Notes under the pieces: generated by a model
The model's input: only the letters and a program-made list of their open reading frames with translations
Databases searched by the model: none
What the model was told of the DNA's origin: nothing
Shown: positions 35,439-43,651 of the stretch, piece after piece
How positions within the stretch are numbered: position 1 is the stretch's first letter
How the letters are laid out: each line of letters begins with the position of its first letter
Position numbers and translations under genes: made by a program
NCBI GenBank assembly: GCA_964517435.1
Contig: CAZFEC010000001.1
Location: 1 to 64,000, forward strand
DNA: 64,000 bases
Direction: 5' to 3'
Source: BS150m-G50 sp964517435
GTDB taxonomy: Bacteria > CAIWAD01 > BS150m-G50

Positions 35439-36983
35439 CTACAGGGGAATGTTGCCATGTTTCTTGCCGGGATTTGCGTCAGCCTTGTTCCGGAGCATCC
35501 GGAAGGAGTGTATCACGTTTTCACGCGTGTTTTCCGGTTCGATGACATCGTCGATGTAACCGCGCTCCGCCGCGCGATAGGGATTGGCGAAATGCTCGGT
35601 GTACTGCTTGACGTAGCCCTCTTCCGCGGCCTTGGGATCGGCGGCGGCGGCGATTTCCTTCTTGAAGATGATCTCAACCGCGCCCTTGGGCCCCATCACG
35701 GCGATTTCGGCGGTGGGCCAGGCCAGGTTGATGTCGCCGCGGATATGCTTTGAACTCATGACGTCGTACGCACCGCCGTACGCCTTGCGGGTAATGACGG
35801 TTACCTTGGACACGGTCGCTTCGCAGTAGGCGTAGAGCAGCTTGGCGCCGTGCGCGATGATGCCGCCCCATTCCTGGTCGGTGCCCGGCAGGAATCCCGG
35901 TACATCGACGAAGGTCAGCAGCGGTATGTTGAAGGCGTCGCAGAAGCGGATAAAGCGCGCCGCTTTGCGGCTGGAATCGCAGTCCAGCACGCCCGCCAGC
36001 GCCGCCGGCTGATTGGCGATCACCCCGACCGACTCTCCGTTCAGCCGGGCGAAACCGATGATGATGTTGACGGCAAAATCGGCGTGCACCTCCATGAAAT
36101 CACCGTTATCCACCACGGCGGTGACCACCTCCCGCATCTCGTAGGGCTGGTTGGGATTGTCCGGTATGATACTCTTGAGGCTCTCGTCGCGACGGTTGAC
36201 AGGATCGCTGCAGGCCTGGGGCGGTGTGGTTTCGAGGTTGTTCTGTGGAATGAAGGAGAGCAGACGGCGCAGCTGCTGCAGCGCCTCTACTTCCGAGTCT
36301 ACGGTGAAATGTGATACACCGCTGCGGGTGGCGTGCGTGTCGGCACCACCCAGTTCCTCCGAGGTGACCGTCTCGTGTGTCACGGTTTTCACCACCTTGG
36401 GACCGGTCACGAACATGTAGCTGCTCTTGCGTACCATCATCACGAAATCGGTAATCGCCGGCGAATAGACGGCGCCCCCGGCCGAGGGTCCCATGATGAC
36501 GGAGATCTGCGGCACGACGCCGGAGGCCAGGGTGTTGCGCAGGAAGATATCGGCGTAGGCGCCCAGCGACACCACTCCCTCCTGCACCCGCGCGCCGCCG
36601 GAGTCGTTCAGCCCGATGATCGGCGCGCCGTTCTTCATCGCCATGTCCATCATCTTGGTGATCTTCTGGCCGTGCGCCTCCGACAGGGAACCGCCGAAGA
36701 CGGTGAAGTCCTGCGCGAAGACATAGACCAACCGGTCCCGCACATAGCCGTAACCGGTGACGACTCCGTCGCCGGCGTAGCGCTGCCGGTCCAGCCCGAA
36801 ATCAGTCGCCCGGTGGGTGACGAACATATCCAGCTCCCGGAAGGTGCCGGCGTCGAAGAGCAGGTCGATCCGTTCGCGAGCGGTCAGTTTGCCTTTTTCA
36901 TGCTGGCTGTCGATCCGCTTCTGACCGCCGCCCAGACGGGCCGCTTCCCGTTTTTCCTGGAGCAGTTTGCGTTTCTCTTCCAT
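35439..36983 (-). CDS. Acyl-CoA carboxylase carboxyltransferase subunit (PccB/MmdA type)
   Basis: 514 residues from ATG 36983 (GTG at 36992 is the alternative). Crotonase-fold carboxyltransferase with N- and C-lobes: GQKRIDSQHEKGKLTARERI, FTVFGGSLSEAHGQKITKMMDMA, GLNDSGGARVQEGV and SAGGAVYSPAITDFVMM in the acyl-CoA half. The carboxybiotin half has FVDVPGFLPGTDQEWGGIIAHGAKLLYAYCEATVSKVTVITRKAYGGAYDVM. It is the ~515-residue form seen in propionyl-/methylmalonyl-CoA carboxylases and Na+-pumping decarboxylases. Biotin carboxylase, biotin carrier or decarboxylase membrane subunits are not adjacent, so the complex is undetermined. Confidence 0.92.
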   Translation of the reverse strand: MEEKRKLLQEKREAARLGGGQKRIDSQHEKGKLTARERIDLLFDAGTFRELDMFVTHRATDFGLDRQRYAGDGVVTGYGYVRDRLVYVFAQDFTVFGGSLSEAHGQKITKMMDMAMKNGAPIIGLNDSGGARVQEGVVSLGAYADIFLRNTLASGVVPQISVIMGPSAGGAVYSPAITDFVMMVRKSSYMFVTGPKVVKTVTHETVTSEELGGADTHATRSGVSHFTVDSEVEALQQLRRLLSFIPQNNLETTPPQACSDPVNRRDESLKSIIPDNPNQPYEMREVVTAVVDNGDFMEVHADFAVNIIIGFARLNGESVGVIANQPAALAGVLDCDSSRKAARFIRFCDAFNIPLLTFVDVPGFLPGTDQEWGGIIAHGAKLLYAYCEATVSKVTVITRKAYGGAYDVMSSKHIRGDINLAWPTAEIAVMGPKGAVEIIFKKEIAAAADPKAAEEGYVKQYTEHFANPYRAAERGYIDDVIEPENTRENVIHSFRMLRNKADANPGKKHGNIPL

Positions 36984-37010
36984 CGCTGTCACCTGGCTTT
37001 ATGGTTGAGT

Positions 37011-37018
37011 GTGATACA
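37011..37018 (-). repeat. TGTATCACR motif copy between glgP and the carboxyltransferase gene
   Basis: GTGATACA on the plus strand, in the 41-base gap between the glgP stop and the carboxyltransferase start. An intergenic copy of the dispersed motif. Confidence 0.6.
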
Positions 37019-37024
37019 CTAAGT

Positions 37025-39583
37025 CTACTCCTGTGCCCAGACGATCAATCCCGGACAAAGCGGATTCGCCAGCTCCGGATGGTGCGGCAGCACGCGTACG
37101 TTGAAGCCGAACCGTCCGCTGGCGCTGCAGGGCAGTTCACCGCGCCAGGTGGTGGGGGAACCGGCTTTGACCAACTCCATCTCCGTGGTCTGACCTTTGG
37201 GCAGGTTTCCGGAACCGTCTACGCGTCCGAAGTAGAGCTGAACGGAGACCTCTTCCGGTTTGAGACCGCCGAGAGCCACCCGGCAGGTGATTTCGACCCG
37301 GTCGCCGGAGACCAGTTCATCCAGTCCCGCCGTTTTGATCCTGGAGATTTTCACCTTCGACCAGTGCTGCTGCAAACGCTGGCGCCAGGCGGCGAAGTCG
37401 CGGGTGAGTTCCCAGCCGTTGTCGGTGAAACGCCTGGCGCGTTCCCAGCCCGGCAGGTAGTAAAGCTCACTGTATTCCTTCAGCATCCGGTCGGTGTTGA
37501 AGACAGGGCAGAGGTCGCGCAACGAGGCCTTCATCCGGTCGACCCAGAGGCGCGGCACATCATGACTGTCCCGCTGGTAGAAGAGCGGGACGATTTCATG
37601 CTCGAGCAGGTCGTAGATGTTGTTGGCGTCCAGTTCGTCCTGCAGTTCCGGCTCGGTGTAATCCTCATCGCGTCCAATGGCCCAACCGGTCTCGGGACTG
37701 TAGCCCTCCACCCACCAGCCGTCCAGGACACTGAGATTCAGGCCGCCGTTCGGCAGCACCTTCATCCCGCTGGTGCCGGAGGCTTCCAGCGGGCGGCGCG
37801 GCGTGTTCAACCAGACATCCACTCCCTGTACCAGAGTGCGGGCGAGGTTCATATCGTAATCTTCCAGAAAGACCATCTTCTCCTGCAGACCGTGCAGCTT
37901 GATGAACTGGATCAACTCCCGGATCAACTCCTTGCCGCTGTCGTCGCGGGGATGCGCCTTGCCGGCAAAGACAAACTGGAGTGGCCGGGACTGGTGGGAG
38001 AGCAGGCGTAGCAGACGCTCCGGATGCCGCAGCAGCAGGGTCGCCCGTTTATAGGTAGCGAAACGACGTGCGAAGCCGATGGTCAACGCACCCGGATCGA
38101 GCACCTCGGCGGCGGTCGCCACCTGCTGCCTGGAAGCGCCTTTCGCCTCCAGCTGTCGCGCCAAGCGGTTGCGCGCGAAGGAAACCAGGTTGCTGCGGAG
38201 GTTCTGGTGTACGCGCCACAGCTCCGCCTGCGGGATGGTATCGATTTTCTGCCAGATCTCCGACTTGGTGGTACGCTTCTGCCAGTGCGGTCCCAGGTAG
38301 CGGTTGAAGAGCCAGATCATCTCGCGGCTGATCCAGGTCAGCAGGTGGATACCGTTGGTGATCGAATCGATCGGTATCTCCTGCCGGGGCACGGCGGGCC
38401 AGCGGTGGGACCACATGCGACGCGCCACCTCCCCGTGCAGGCGACTGACGCCGTTAATGCTGGATGCGAAATTCATCGCCAGGTAGGCCATGTTGAAGGG
38501 ATCGTCCGCCGCGGAGTCCTCATGATGACCCAGCGCCTGAAACTCCTTCGCGCTCAAACCGAGCGGCTCACGCAGCTGCTCCGAATAACGGGTGAGCAGC
38601 TCCACCGGGAATTCGTCGATGCCGGCGGGTACCGGCGTATGGGTGGTGAAGAGGGTGCTGTTGCGGATCAGGGTGTTGGCCTCCAGGAAGGAGAGCCCCT
38701 CCCCCTGCATCAGGTCGGCCGCCCGCTCCACGGCCAGAAAAGCGGAGTGTCCTTCGTTCATGTGATACAGCGTCGGCTGCAGGTTCATCGCGGTCAGCGC
38801 CCTTACGCCGCCGACCCCCAGCATGATCTCCTGGCGGATCCGGTTCTCCTTGTCGCCGCCGTAGAGACGCCGGGTGATGCGACGGTCCTCCGGCGTATTC
38901 TCCTCCAGGTTGCTGTCCAGCAGAAAGAGCCGGGCGCGACCGACGCGCACCTCCAGAATGCGCGCTTTCACGGTGCGGCCGGGGTAAGGCACCTCGATCT
39001 GCAGCCAGCGCCCGTCTTTACCCCGCACCGGCTCCATCGGCAGATTATAAAAATCGGTCCGGGGATAGCGCTCCTGCTGCCAGCCGTCCACATTCAGGTA
39101 TTGCGAAAGGTACCCTTCCTGGTAAAGGAGTCCGATCCCGATCAGCGGTACACCCAGGTCGGAAGCGGATTTTAGGAAGTCGCCGGCGAGAATACCCAGA
39201 CCGCCGGAGTAGACGGTCAGGCTTTCGACGATCCCGAATTCCATCGAGAAGTACGCCACCAGATCCCCGGCATGTTGGGAAAACTTTTTCGTGAACCAGG
39301 TGGTATCGCTCAGATAACTGCGCAGGTTCTCCACGCACTGCTGCATATGGGCGAGGAAAGAATCATCCTGCGCCAGCTCCTGCAGGCGCTCATCCTGGCT
39401 TTCACCCAGCAGCTGGATCGGATTGTGATTCGAACTCTCCCAGCGGTCGCGATCGATACGACCGAACAGGTCGCGACTCTCGCTGTTCCAGGCCCAGGCG
39501 AGATTGTTGGCCAGCTCCAGCAGTGGCGCCAGTTCCGGCGGCAGATGCGGTTTTACTCTGAATGTACTGACAACGGTGGTCAT
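37025..39583 (-). CDS. glgP: Alpha-glucan phosphorylase (GT35, DUF3417 type)
   Basis: 852 residues, the usual length of the subgroup with an N-terminal DUF3417 domain (LPPELAPLLELANNLAWAWN, about 12-32). Key segments: YFSMEFGIVESLTVYSGGLGILAGDFLKSASDLG, YHMNEGHSAFLAVERA, FTTHTPVPAGIDEFP, VFAGKAHPRDDSGK, and the PLP-lysine region RRPLEASGTSGMKVLPNGGLNLSVLDGWW. It releases glucose-1-phosphate from glycogen or maltodextrin in the cytoplasm. GGGGAG precedes the ATG. The C-terminal ~100 residues form a beta domain of this subgroup. Confidence 0.95.
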   Translation of the reverse strand: MTTVVSTFRVKPHLPPELAPLLELANNLAWAWNSESRDLFGRIDRDRWESSNHNPIQLLGESQDERLQELAQDDSFLAHMQQCVENLRSYLSDTTWFTKKFSQHAGDLVAYFSMEFGIVESLTVYSGGLGILAGDFLKSASDLGVPLIGIGLLYQEGYLSQYLNVDGWQQERYPRTDFYNLPMEPVRGKDGRWLQIEVPYPGRTVKARILEVRVGRARLFLLDSNLEENTPEDRRITRRLYGGDKENRIRQEIMLGVGGVRALTAMNLQPTLYHMNEGHSAFLAVERAADLMQGEGLSFLEANTLIRNSTLFTTHTPVPAGIDEFPVELLTRYSEQLREPLGLSAKEFQALGHHEDSAADDPFNMAYLAMNFASSINGVSRLHGEVARRMWSHRWPAVPRQEIPIDSITNGIHLLTWISREMIWLFNRYLGPHWQKRTTKSEIWQKIDTIPQAELWRVHQNLRSNLVSFARNRLARQLEAKGASRQQVATAAEVLDPGALTIGFARRFATYKRATLLLRHPERLLRLLSHQSRPLQFVFAGKAHPRDDSGKELIRELIQFIKLHGLQEKMVFLEDYDMNLARTLVQGVDVWLNTPRRPLEASGTSGMKVLPNGGLNLSVLDGWWVEGYSPETGWAIGRDEDYTEPELQDELDANNIYDLLEHEIVPLFYQRDSHDVPRLWVDRMKASLRDLCPVFNTDRMLKEYSELYYLPGWERARRFTDNGWELTRDFAAWRQRLQQHWSKVKISRIKTAGLDELVSGDRVEITCRVALGGLKPEEVSVQLYFGRVDGSGNLPKGQTTEMELVKAGSPTTWRGELPCSASGRFGFNVRVLPHHPELANPLCPGLIVWAQE

Positions 39584-39892
39584 AGGAACTCCCCGGCTAT
39601 ACCTGTGAAGTGAGACACAGTTCAGCTGCTGCGAACTTGAGTATTAATAAAGCGTCCAGCAACAAAATGCGCACGTAAATCACCGTTTTCAGGAACGCCT
39701 TGCATGGGGACCGTGGCACATGCTAATTCAAGATGTACAAGTGATAAGTGACGAATGAGTACTTACTTTGATTTTCTCGTTCGCATGAGGAATCGCTGCA
39801 GCAGCTCGTATCGCGGTCACGCTTGTTGTATCCCGACACATCGGGATGTGACAAGCTTCGTCACATGATAATTCCTGGGGCAAAGAATAAGC
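39584..39892. other. Intergenic region with two palindromes before plsC
   Basis: No gene seen. TCCCGA-caca-TCGGGA at 39831-39846 forms a 6-bp hairpin. ATGTGAC (39846-39852) and GTCACAT (39860-39866) form a 7-bp palindrome with a 7-base spacer. It resembles a CRP-type half-site pair but the TGTGA-TCACA spacing is 9 rather than 6. These lie 27-62 bases before the plsC start and could be operators or a leader fold. Confidence 0.4.
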
Positions 39893-40555
39893 TTGAAGAT
39901 TAAAACTCTTATTCTCCATATTTCAATTTTTCTGATGACGCTGTTTTTCCGGTTTTTCTTCAAGCTGGAGGTAAACAGCGCGGCCAGACCGCCACAGGCG
40001 GGGCGTTTGATTCTGGCCGCCAATCACCAGTCCTACTGGGACCCGCCACTGCTGGGGGTTTCCGTGCGCCGCCAGCTGTTCTTTGTCGCCAAGAAGCAAC
40101 TCTTTGCGAGGTTGCCGGTACGCCTGCTGCTGCGGTCACTCAACAGCATTCCCCTTGATCGACGCGGCCTCAGTCCGCAGACACTGCGGCGCCTGGAAGC
40201 GATCCTCGATCAGGGAGACGCGCTGGTTATTTTTCCGGAGGGTACCCGTTCCCGGACCGGCGAGATAGGACCGGGGCGCGAAGGTATCGGTTTGCTGGCC
40301 CTGCAGACGCAGGCCGACATACAACCGGTCTACATTGACGGCACGCGCCACGCCTGGCCGAAACTCTGGCAGCGCCGCCGTCTCTATCTGAGCTTCGGTC
40401 CGATCATTCCGATTTCCTCTTATCTCGCTGCCCCGGAACCACGCCGTGAGGTGATGCGCCGGTTGCGTGACGAAGTGATGTCCGGCATTCGCGAATTGCG
40501 GCGCCAGAGTCAGGCGGCGCTATCCGATCAGGTCGAAAGAGCCGGATCGGATTGA
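39893..40555 (+). CDS. plsC: 1-acyl-sn-glycerol-3-phosphate acyltransferase family
   Basis: 220 residues. N-terminal hydrophobic helix (TLILHISIFLMTLFFRFFF), then the four acyltransferase motifs: NHQSYWDP (H-x4-D, about residue 44), NSIPLDRRG, FPEGTRSRTG and the later IQPVYIDGT. It makes phosphatidate from lysophosphatidate at the inner membrane. The start appears to be TTG at 39893; no ATG gives the membrane helix, and only a weak GGGG lies upstream. It ends about 200 bases before rpsA and may share transcription with it (the plsC/cmk/rpsA arrangement of other bacteria is partly kept; cmk is missing here). Confidence 0.88.
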   Translation: MKIKTLILHISIFLMTLFFRFFFKLEVNSAARPPQAGRLILAANHQSYWDPPLLGVSVRRQLFFVAKKQLFARLPVRLLLRSLNSIPLDRRGLSPQTLRRLEAILDQGDALVIFPEGTRSRTGEIGPGREGIGLLALQTQADIQPVYIDGTRHAWPKLWQRRRLYLSFGPIIPISSYLAAPEPRREVMRRLRDEVMSGIRELRRQSQAALSDQVERAGSD

Positions 40556-40613
40556 TCCGCCCGTTGTACCAGGGCACCGTCGCGCCGCTCGTTAGAGTGA
40601 AAGTGACAACTAT

Positions 40614-40655
40614 CGATCTGAACTGTCCGATCTGAATCGTCCGATCTGATTCGGT
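40614..40655. repeat. Three 14-bp direct repeats in the rpsA upstream region
   Basis: CGATCTGAACTGTC, CGATCTGAATCGTC and CGATCTGATTCGGT follow each other without gap about 100-140 bases before the rpsA start. Their place suggests operator sites or a structured leader; S1 is autoregulated in E. coli, but the link here is inference. Confidence 0.6.
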
Positions 40656-40751
40656 CGATTTTAAGCGTATTGAGATCGGCATCATAAACCGTAAGACACT
40701 CGCGGGAACAGTCCCGGGGTGTATGCAAATCAACCGGAGGAACAAACCGAA

Positions 40752-43562
40752 ATGCTGGAAGAAACCAAAAACCAAAACAACCAAACCCCTGAAGAAAAAC
40801 CTGAGAGTACACCGGAGACCGAAACTGAGGCCACTCCCGTCCAGCCGGAAACGGCGGACGACGCATCCCCGCCGGCCGAGGAGCAACCGGCTGCAACTGA
40901 AAGTGTTCCTGATCAAGCCGAGCAGACCGAACCGGCTGAGCAGACAGAGCAGGCTGAATCGACTGATCCGGCAACGGAAGTTGCGACTGATCCCGCAACG
41001 GAAGTTGCGACTGAGCCCGCAACACCAGTTGCGACTGAGCCCGCTGCACCAGCTGCGATTGTGCCCGCTGCACCAGTTGCGACTGATCCCGCAACACCAG
41101 CTGCGACTGAGCCTGCAACACCAGTTGCGACTGAGCCCGCTACGCCAGTTGCGACTGAGCCCGCAACACCAGTTGCGACTGAGCCCGCTGCACCAGTTGC
41201 GACTGAGCCTGCAGCGCCAGCTGCGACTGACCCCGCTGCGCCAGCTGCGACTGACCCCGCAACGCCAGCTGCGACTGATTCCGTAGCTGAGGTTGTAACC
41301 ATCCCGACCAGCATCGAGGAGATGATCGCTTCGGAAGATGTGATCTACACCGACCAGGAGCGGGAGGAACTCGCCCGCATGTACGACGACACCCTGCAGG
41401 AGATCCACGCCGAGAGCATCATCTCCGGCAAAATCGTCGGCATCACCGACCGTGAGATCTCCGTCGACATCGGTTTCAAGTCAGACGGTGTCATCCCCCG
41501 CGAAGAAATCGACGACATCTCCAACTACAAGATCGGTGACGAGCTGGAAGTCTACATCGACAAGATGGAGAACTCCGACGGCCAGCTGTTACTCTCCAAG
41601 AAGAAAGCCGACTTCGAACGGACCTGGAGTGATATTCTCAGCAAGGACAAGAGCGGTGAGACACTGGAAGCGCGTTGCATCCGCCGGATCAAGGGAGGCA
41701 TCATCGTCGATATCAACGGCGTGGAAGCCTTTATGCCCGGTTCCCAGATCGATATCCACCCGGTACGCGATTTCGACGCCCTCATCGGCAAGGTGATGGA
41801 CTGCCGCATCGTCAAGATCAACGAAGCGCGCAAGAACATCGTGGTCTCCCGTAAGGTGATCATCGAAGAGGATATGCGCGAAGTGCGCGAGCGGGTGCTG
41901 AAGGAGCTGGAGGTGGGCCAGGTGCGCGAAGGCGTGGTGAAGAACATCACCAATTTCGGCGTCTTCATCGATCTGGGCGGCGTAGATGCGCTGCTGCACA
42001 TCACCGACCTCTCCTGGGGCCGCATCAACCATCCTTCCGAGATCGTCAAGCTGGATCAGAAGCTGGCGGTCAAGGTGCTCGACTTCGATCGGGAACGGCA
42101 ACGGATTTCCGTCAGCTACAAAGAGCTGCAGCCGCATCCCTGGGATGGTATCGAGGACCGCTATCCGGTCGACAGCCGCGTCAAGGGCAAGGTGGTTTCC
42201 ATCACCCGCTACGGTGTCTTTGTGGAACTGGAGCCGGGTATCGAGGGTTTGATCCACATTTCGGAAATGTCATGGACTCAGCACATCAAGCATCCATCGC
42301 AGCTGGTCAACATCGGTGAGGAAATCGAGTGCGTCGTTCTGGCGGTCCAGAAAGAGGATCACAAGATCTCCCTCGGTCTGAAGCAGGTGGACCCCAATCC
42401 CTGGATCGAATACGAAACCAAATATGTTAAGAATTCCCGCCACACCGGTATCGTGCGCGACCTGGTTCCGTTCGGCGTCTTTGTCGAGCTGGAAGACAAC
42501 GTAGACGGCTTGATTCACATCAGCGATCTCTCCTGGACGCGTAACGTGCGCCACCCCGGCGAACTGGTGAAAAAGGGCGACAAGATAGAGGTGATGGTCC
42601 TCAACTTCGACAAGGATGAGCGCCGCATCTCGCTCGGTCACAAACAGCTGTTCGAGAACCCCTGGGACAAGTTCGTCTCCGAATTCAATATCGGCGACTC
42701 GATTTCAACCGAGATCGTCAAGGTAATCGAGAAGGGCGTCCTGGTGAAAATCTACGAAGACCTGGAAGGTTTCATCCCCAACTCCAAGCTCGCCCTGGTC
42801 GACGAGGAGGGAAAACGCCGTTCGGCGCAGGAGGGTGAAACCATCATAGCCAAGGTGCTGGAATTCGACCCCCGCAGCAAAAAGCTGATCCTCTCCTCGC
42901 AGGAAGCGCGGATGTCGCAGGATGAGCGTGATGTGGCTGAGTACAAGAAGAAGTCGCGCGGCTCTGCTGCCGGCGGCACGATCGGCGATGCGATCGGTGA
43001 GGCGCTCCTGAAATCGCGGGTCACGGCCGACAAACCGGCGCCGGAAACTGAAGCTGTGCCGGAAGAGAAAGCTGAAGCCGACGCGCCCGCTGAGGTTCCG
43101 GTAGTTGAAGAGACTCCGGAAGCTCCCGCAACTGAAGCTGAAGCACCGGCGGAGACAACCGAGGAACCGGCGGAAGCTGCGGAGGAATCGGCTGAAGCTG
43201 CCGAGGAATCGGCTGAAGTTGCCGAGGAACCAGCGGAAGTTGCCGAGGAACCGGCTGAGGTTGCCGAGGAATCGGCGGAAGCTGCCGATGAATCGGTTGA
43301 AGTTGCTGAGGAACCAGCGGAAGCTGAAACAGCGGCTGATGTTGAAGAAGCGGCACCGGTGGAAGATGAGCCGGTTGCTGAAGTTGAATCAGAAGAGGTT
43401 GCTGAGGCTGTAACTGAAGAAACAGCGCCGGCGGAAGACGAACCTGCGGCAGCAGCTGAGGAGGTGCCGGCCGCAGCGGAAGAACCCGCCGCATCGGAAC
43501 CGGCACCGGAAACCGACGCTCCTGAAACTGGGACGGAACCGGAGGAGCCGGAAGAGAAGTAA
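40752..43562 (+). CDS. rpsA: 30S ribosomal protein S1 with long acidic repeat extensions
   Basis: 936 residues, far longer than the ~550 of typical six-domain S1. ATG at 40752 follows CCGGAGG; the GTG at 40719 lies before that SD and is less likely. Residues about 1-185 are low-complexity Glu/Thr/Pro/Ala, including 14 octapeptides of type TEPATPVA. Six S1 domains follow (about 218-290, 302-372, 390-462, 475-548, 562-635, 648-722), with RNA-binding patterns such as ITNFGVFIDLGGVDALLHITDLSW and LVPFGVFVELEDNVDGLIHISDLSW in domains 3-5. The last ~175 residues are acidic with eight EEPAEVA-type heptads. S1 unwinds and binds mRNA at the 30S subunit. Terminator at 43583. Confidence 0.93.
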   Translation: MLEETKNQNNQTPEEKPESTPETETEATPVQPETADDASPPAEEQPAATESVPDQAEQTEPAEQTEQAESTDPATEVATDPATEVATEPATPVATEPAAPAAIVPAAPVATDPATPAATEPATPVATEPATPVATEPATPVATEPAAPVATEPAAPAATDPAAPAATDPATPAATDSVAEVVTIPTSIEEMIASEDVIYTDQEREELARMYDDTLQEIHAESIISGKIVGITDREISVDIGFKSDGVIPREEIDDISNYKIGDELEVYIDKMENSDGQLLLSKKKADFERTWSDILSKDKSGETLEARCIRRIKGGIIVDINGVEAFMPGSQIDIHPVRDFDALIGKVMDCRIVKINEARKNIVVSRKVIIEEDMREVRERVLKELEVGQVREGVVKNITNFGVFIDLGGVDALLHITDLSWGRINHPSEIVKLDQKLAVKVLDFDRERQRISVSYKELQPHPWDGIEDRYPVDSRVKGKVVSITRYGVFVELEPGIEGLIHISEMSWTQHIKHPSQLVNIGEEIECVVLAVQKEDHKISLGLKQVDPNPWIEYETKYVKNSRHTGIVRDLVPFGVFVELEDNVDGLIHISDLSWTRNVRHPGELVKKGDKIEVMVLNFDKDERRISLGHKQLFENPWDKFVSEFNIGDSISTEIVKVIEKGVLVKIYEDLEGFIPNSKLALVDEEGKRRSAQEGETIIAKVLEFDPRSKKLILSSQEARMSQDERDVAEYKKKSRGSAAGGTIGDAIGEALLKSRVTADKPAPETEAVPEEKAEADAPAEVPVVEETPEAPATEAEAPAETTEEPAEAAEESAEAAEESAEVAEEPAEVAEEPAEVAEESAEAADESVEVAEEPAEAETAADVEEAAPVEDEPVAEVESEEVAEAVTEETAPAEDEPAAAAEEVPAAAEEPAASEPAPETDAPETGTEPEEPEEK
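40962..41297 (+). repeat. 14 x 24-bp coding repeat in rpsA N-terminal extension
   Basis: Fourteen consecutive octapeptides, TDPATEVA to TDSVAEVV, with consensus T-[ED]-P-A-[TA]-P-[VA]-A. The DNA units (type ACTGAGCCCGCAACACCAGT plus TGCG) are close to identical, which points to recent expansion by slippage or recombination. Copy number may vary between strains. Confidence 0.9.
43161..43328 (+). repeat. 8 x 21-bp coding repeat in rpsA C-terminal tail
   Basis: Eight heptapeptides of type E-E-[PS]-A-E-[AV]-A (EEPAEAA, EESAEAA, EESAEVA, EEPAEVA twice, EESAEAA, DESVEVA, EEPAEAE). Strongly acidic and likely disordered or helical. Confidence 0.88.
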
Positions 43563-43582
43563 ACTCTGTTTGTAATCAAACC

Positions 43583-43618
43583 GGCCTGCCCGCCACCAGC
43601 GTGCAGGCCTTTTTTTTC
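43583..43618 (+). terminator. Terminator of rpsA
   Basis: Stem GGCCTGC (43583-43589) / GCAGGCC (43603-43609) with a 13-base loop, followed by eight T. Ends the rpsA transcript 20 bases after its stop. Confidence 0.9.
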
Positions 43619-43651
43619 TGTACGTACCACCCCTGCGCAAGGATAATCACC

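Noticed and set aside
39846..39866. CRP/FNR box before plsC
   Set aside because: The half-sites TGTGA and TCACA are separated by 9 rather than 6 bases, so I list it only as a palindrome.
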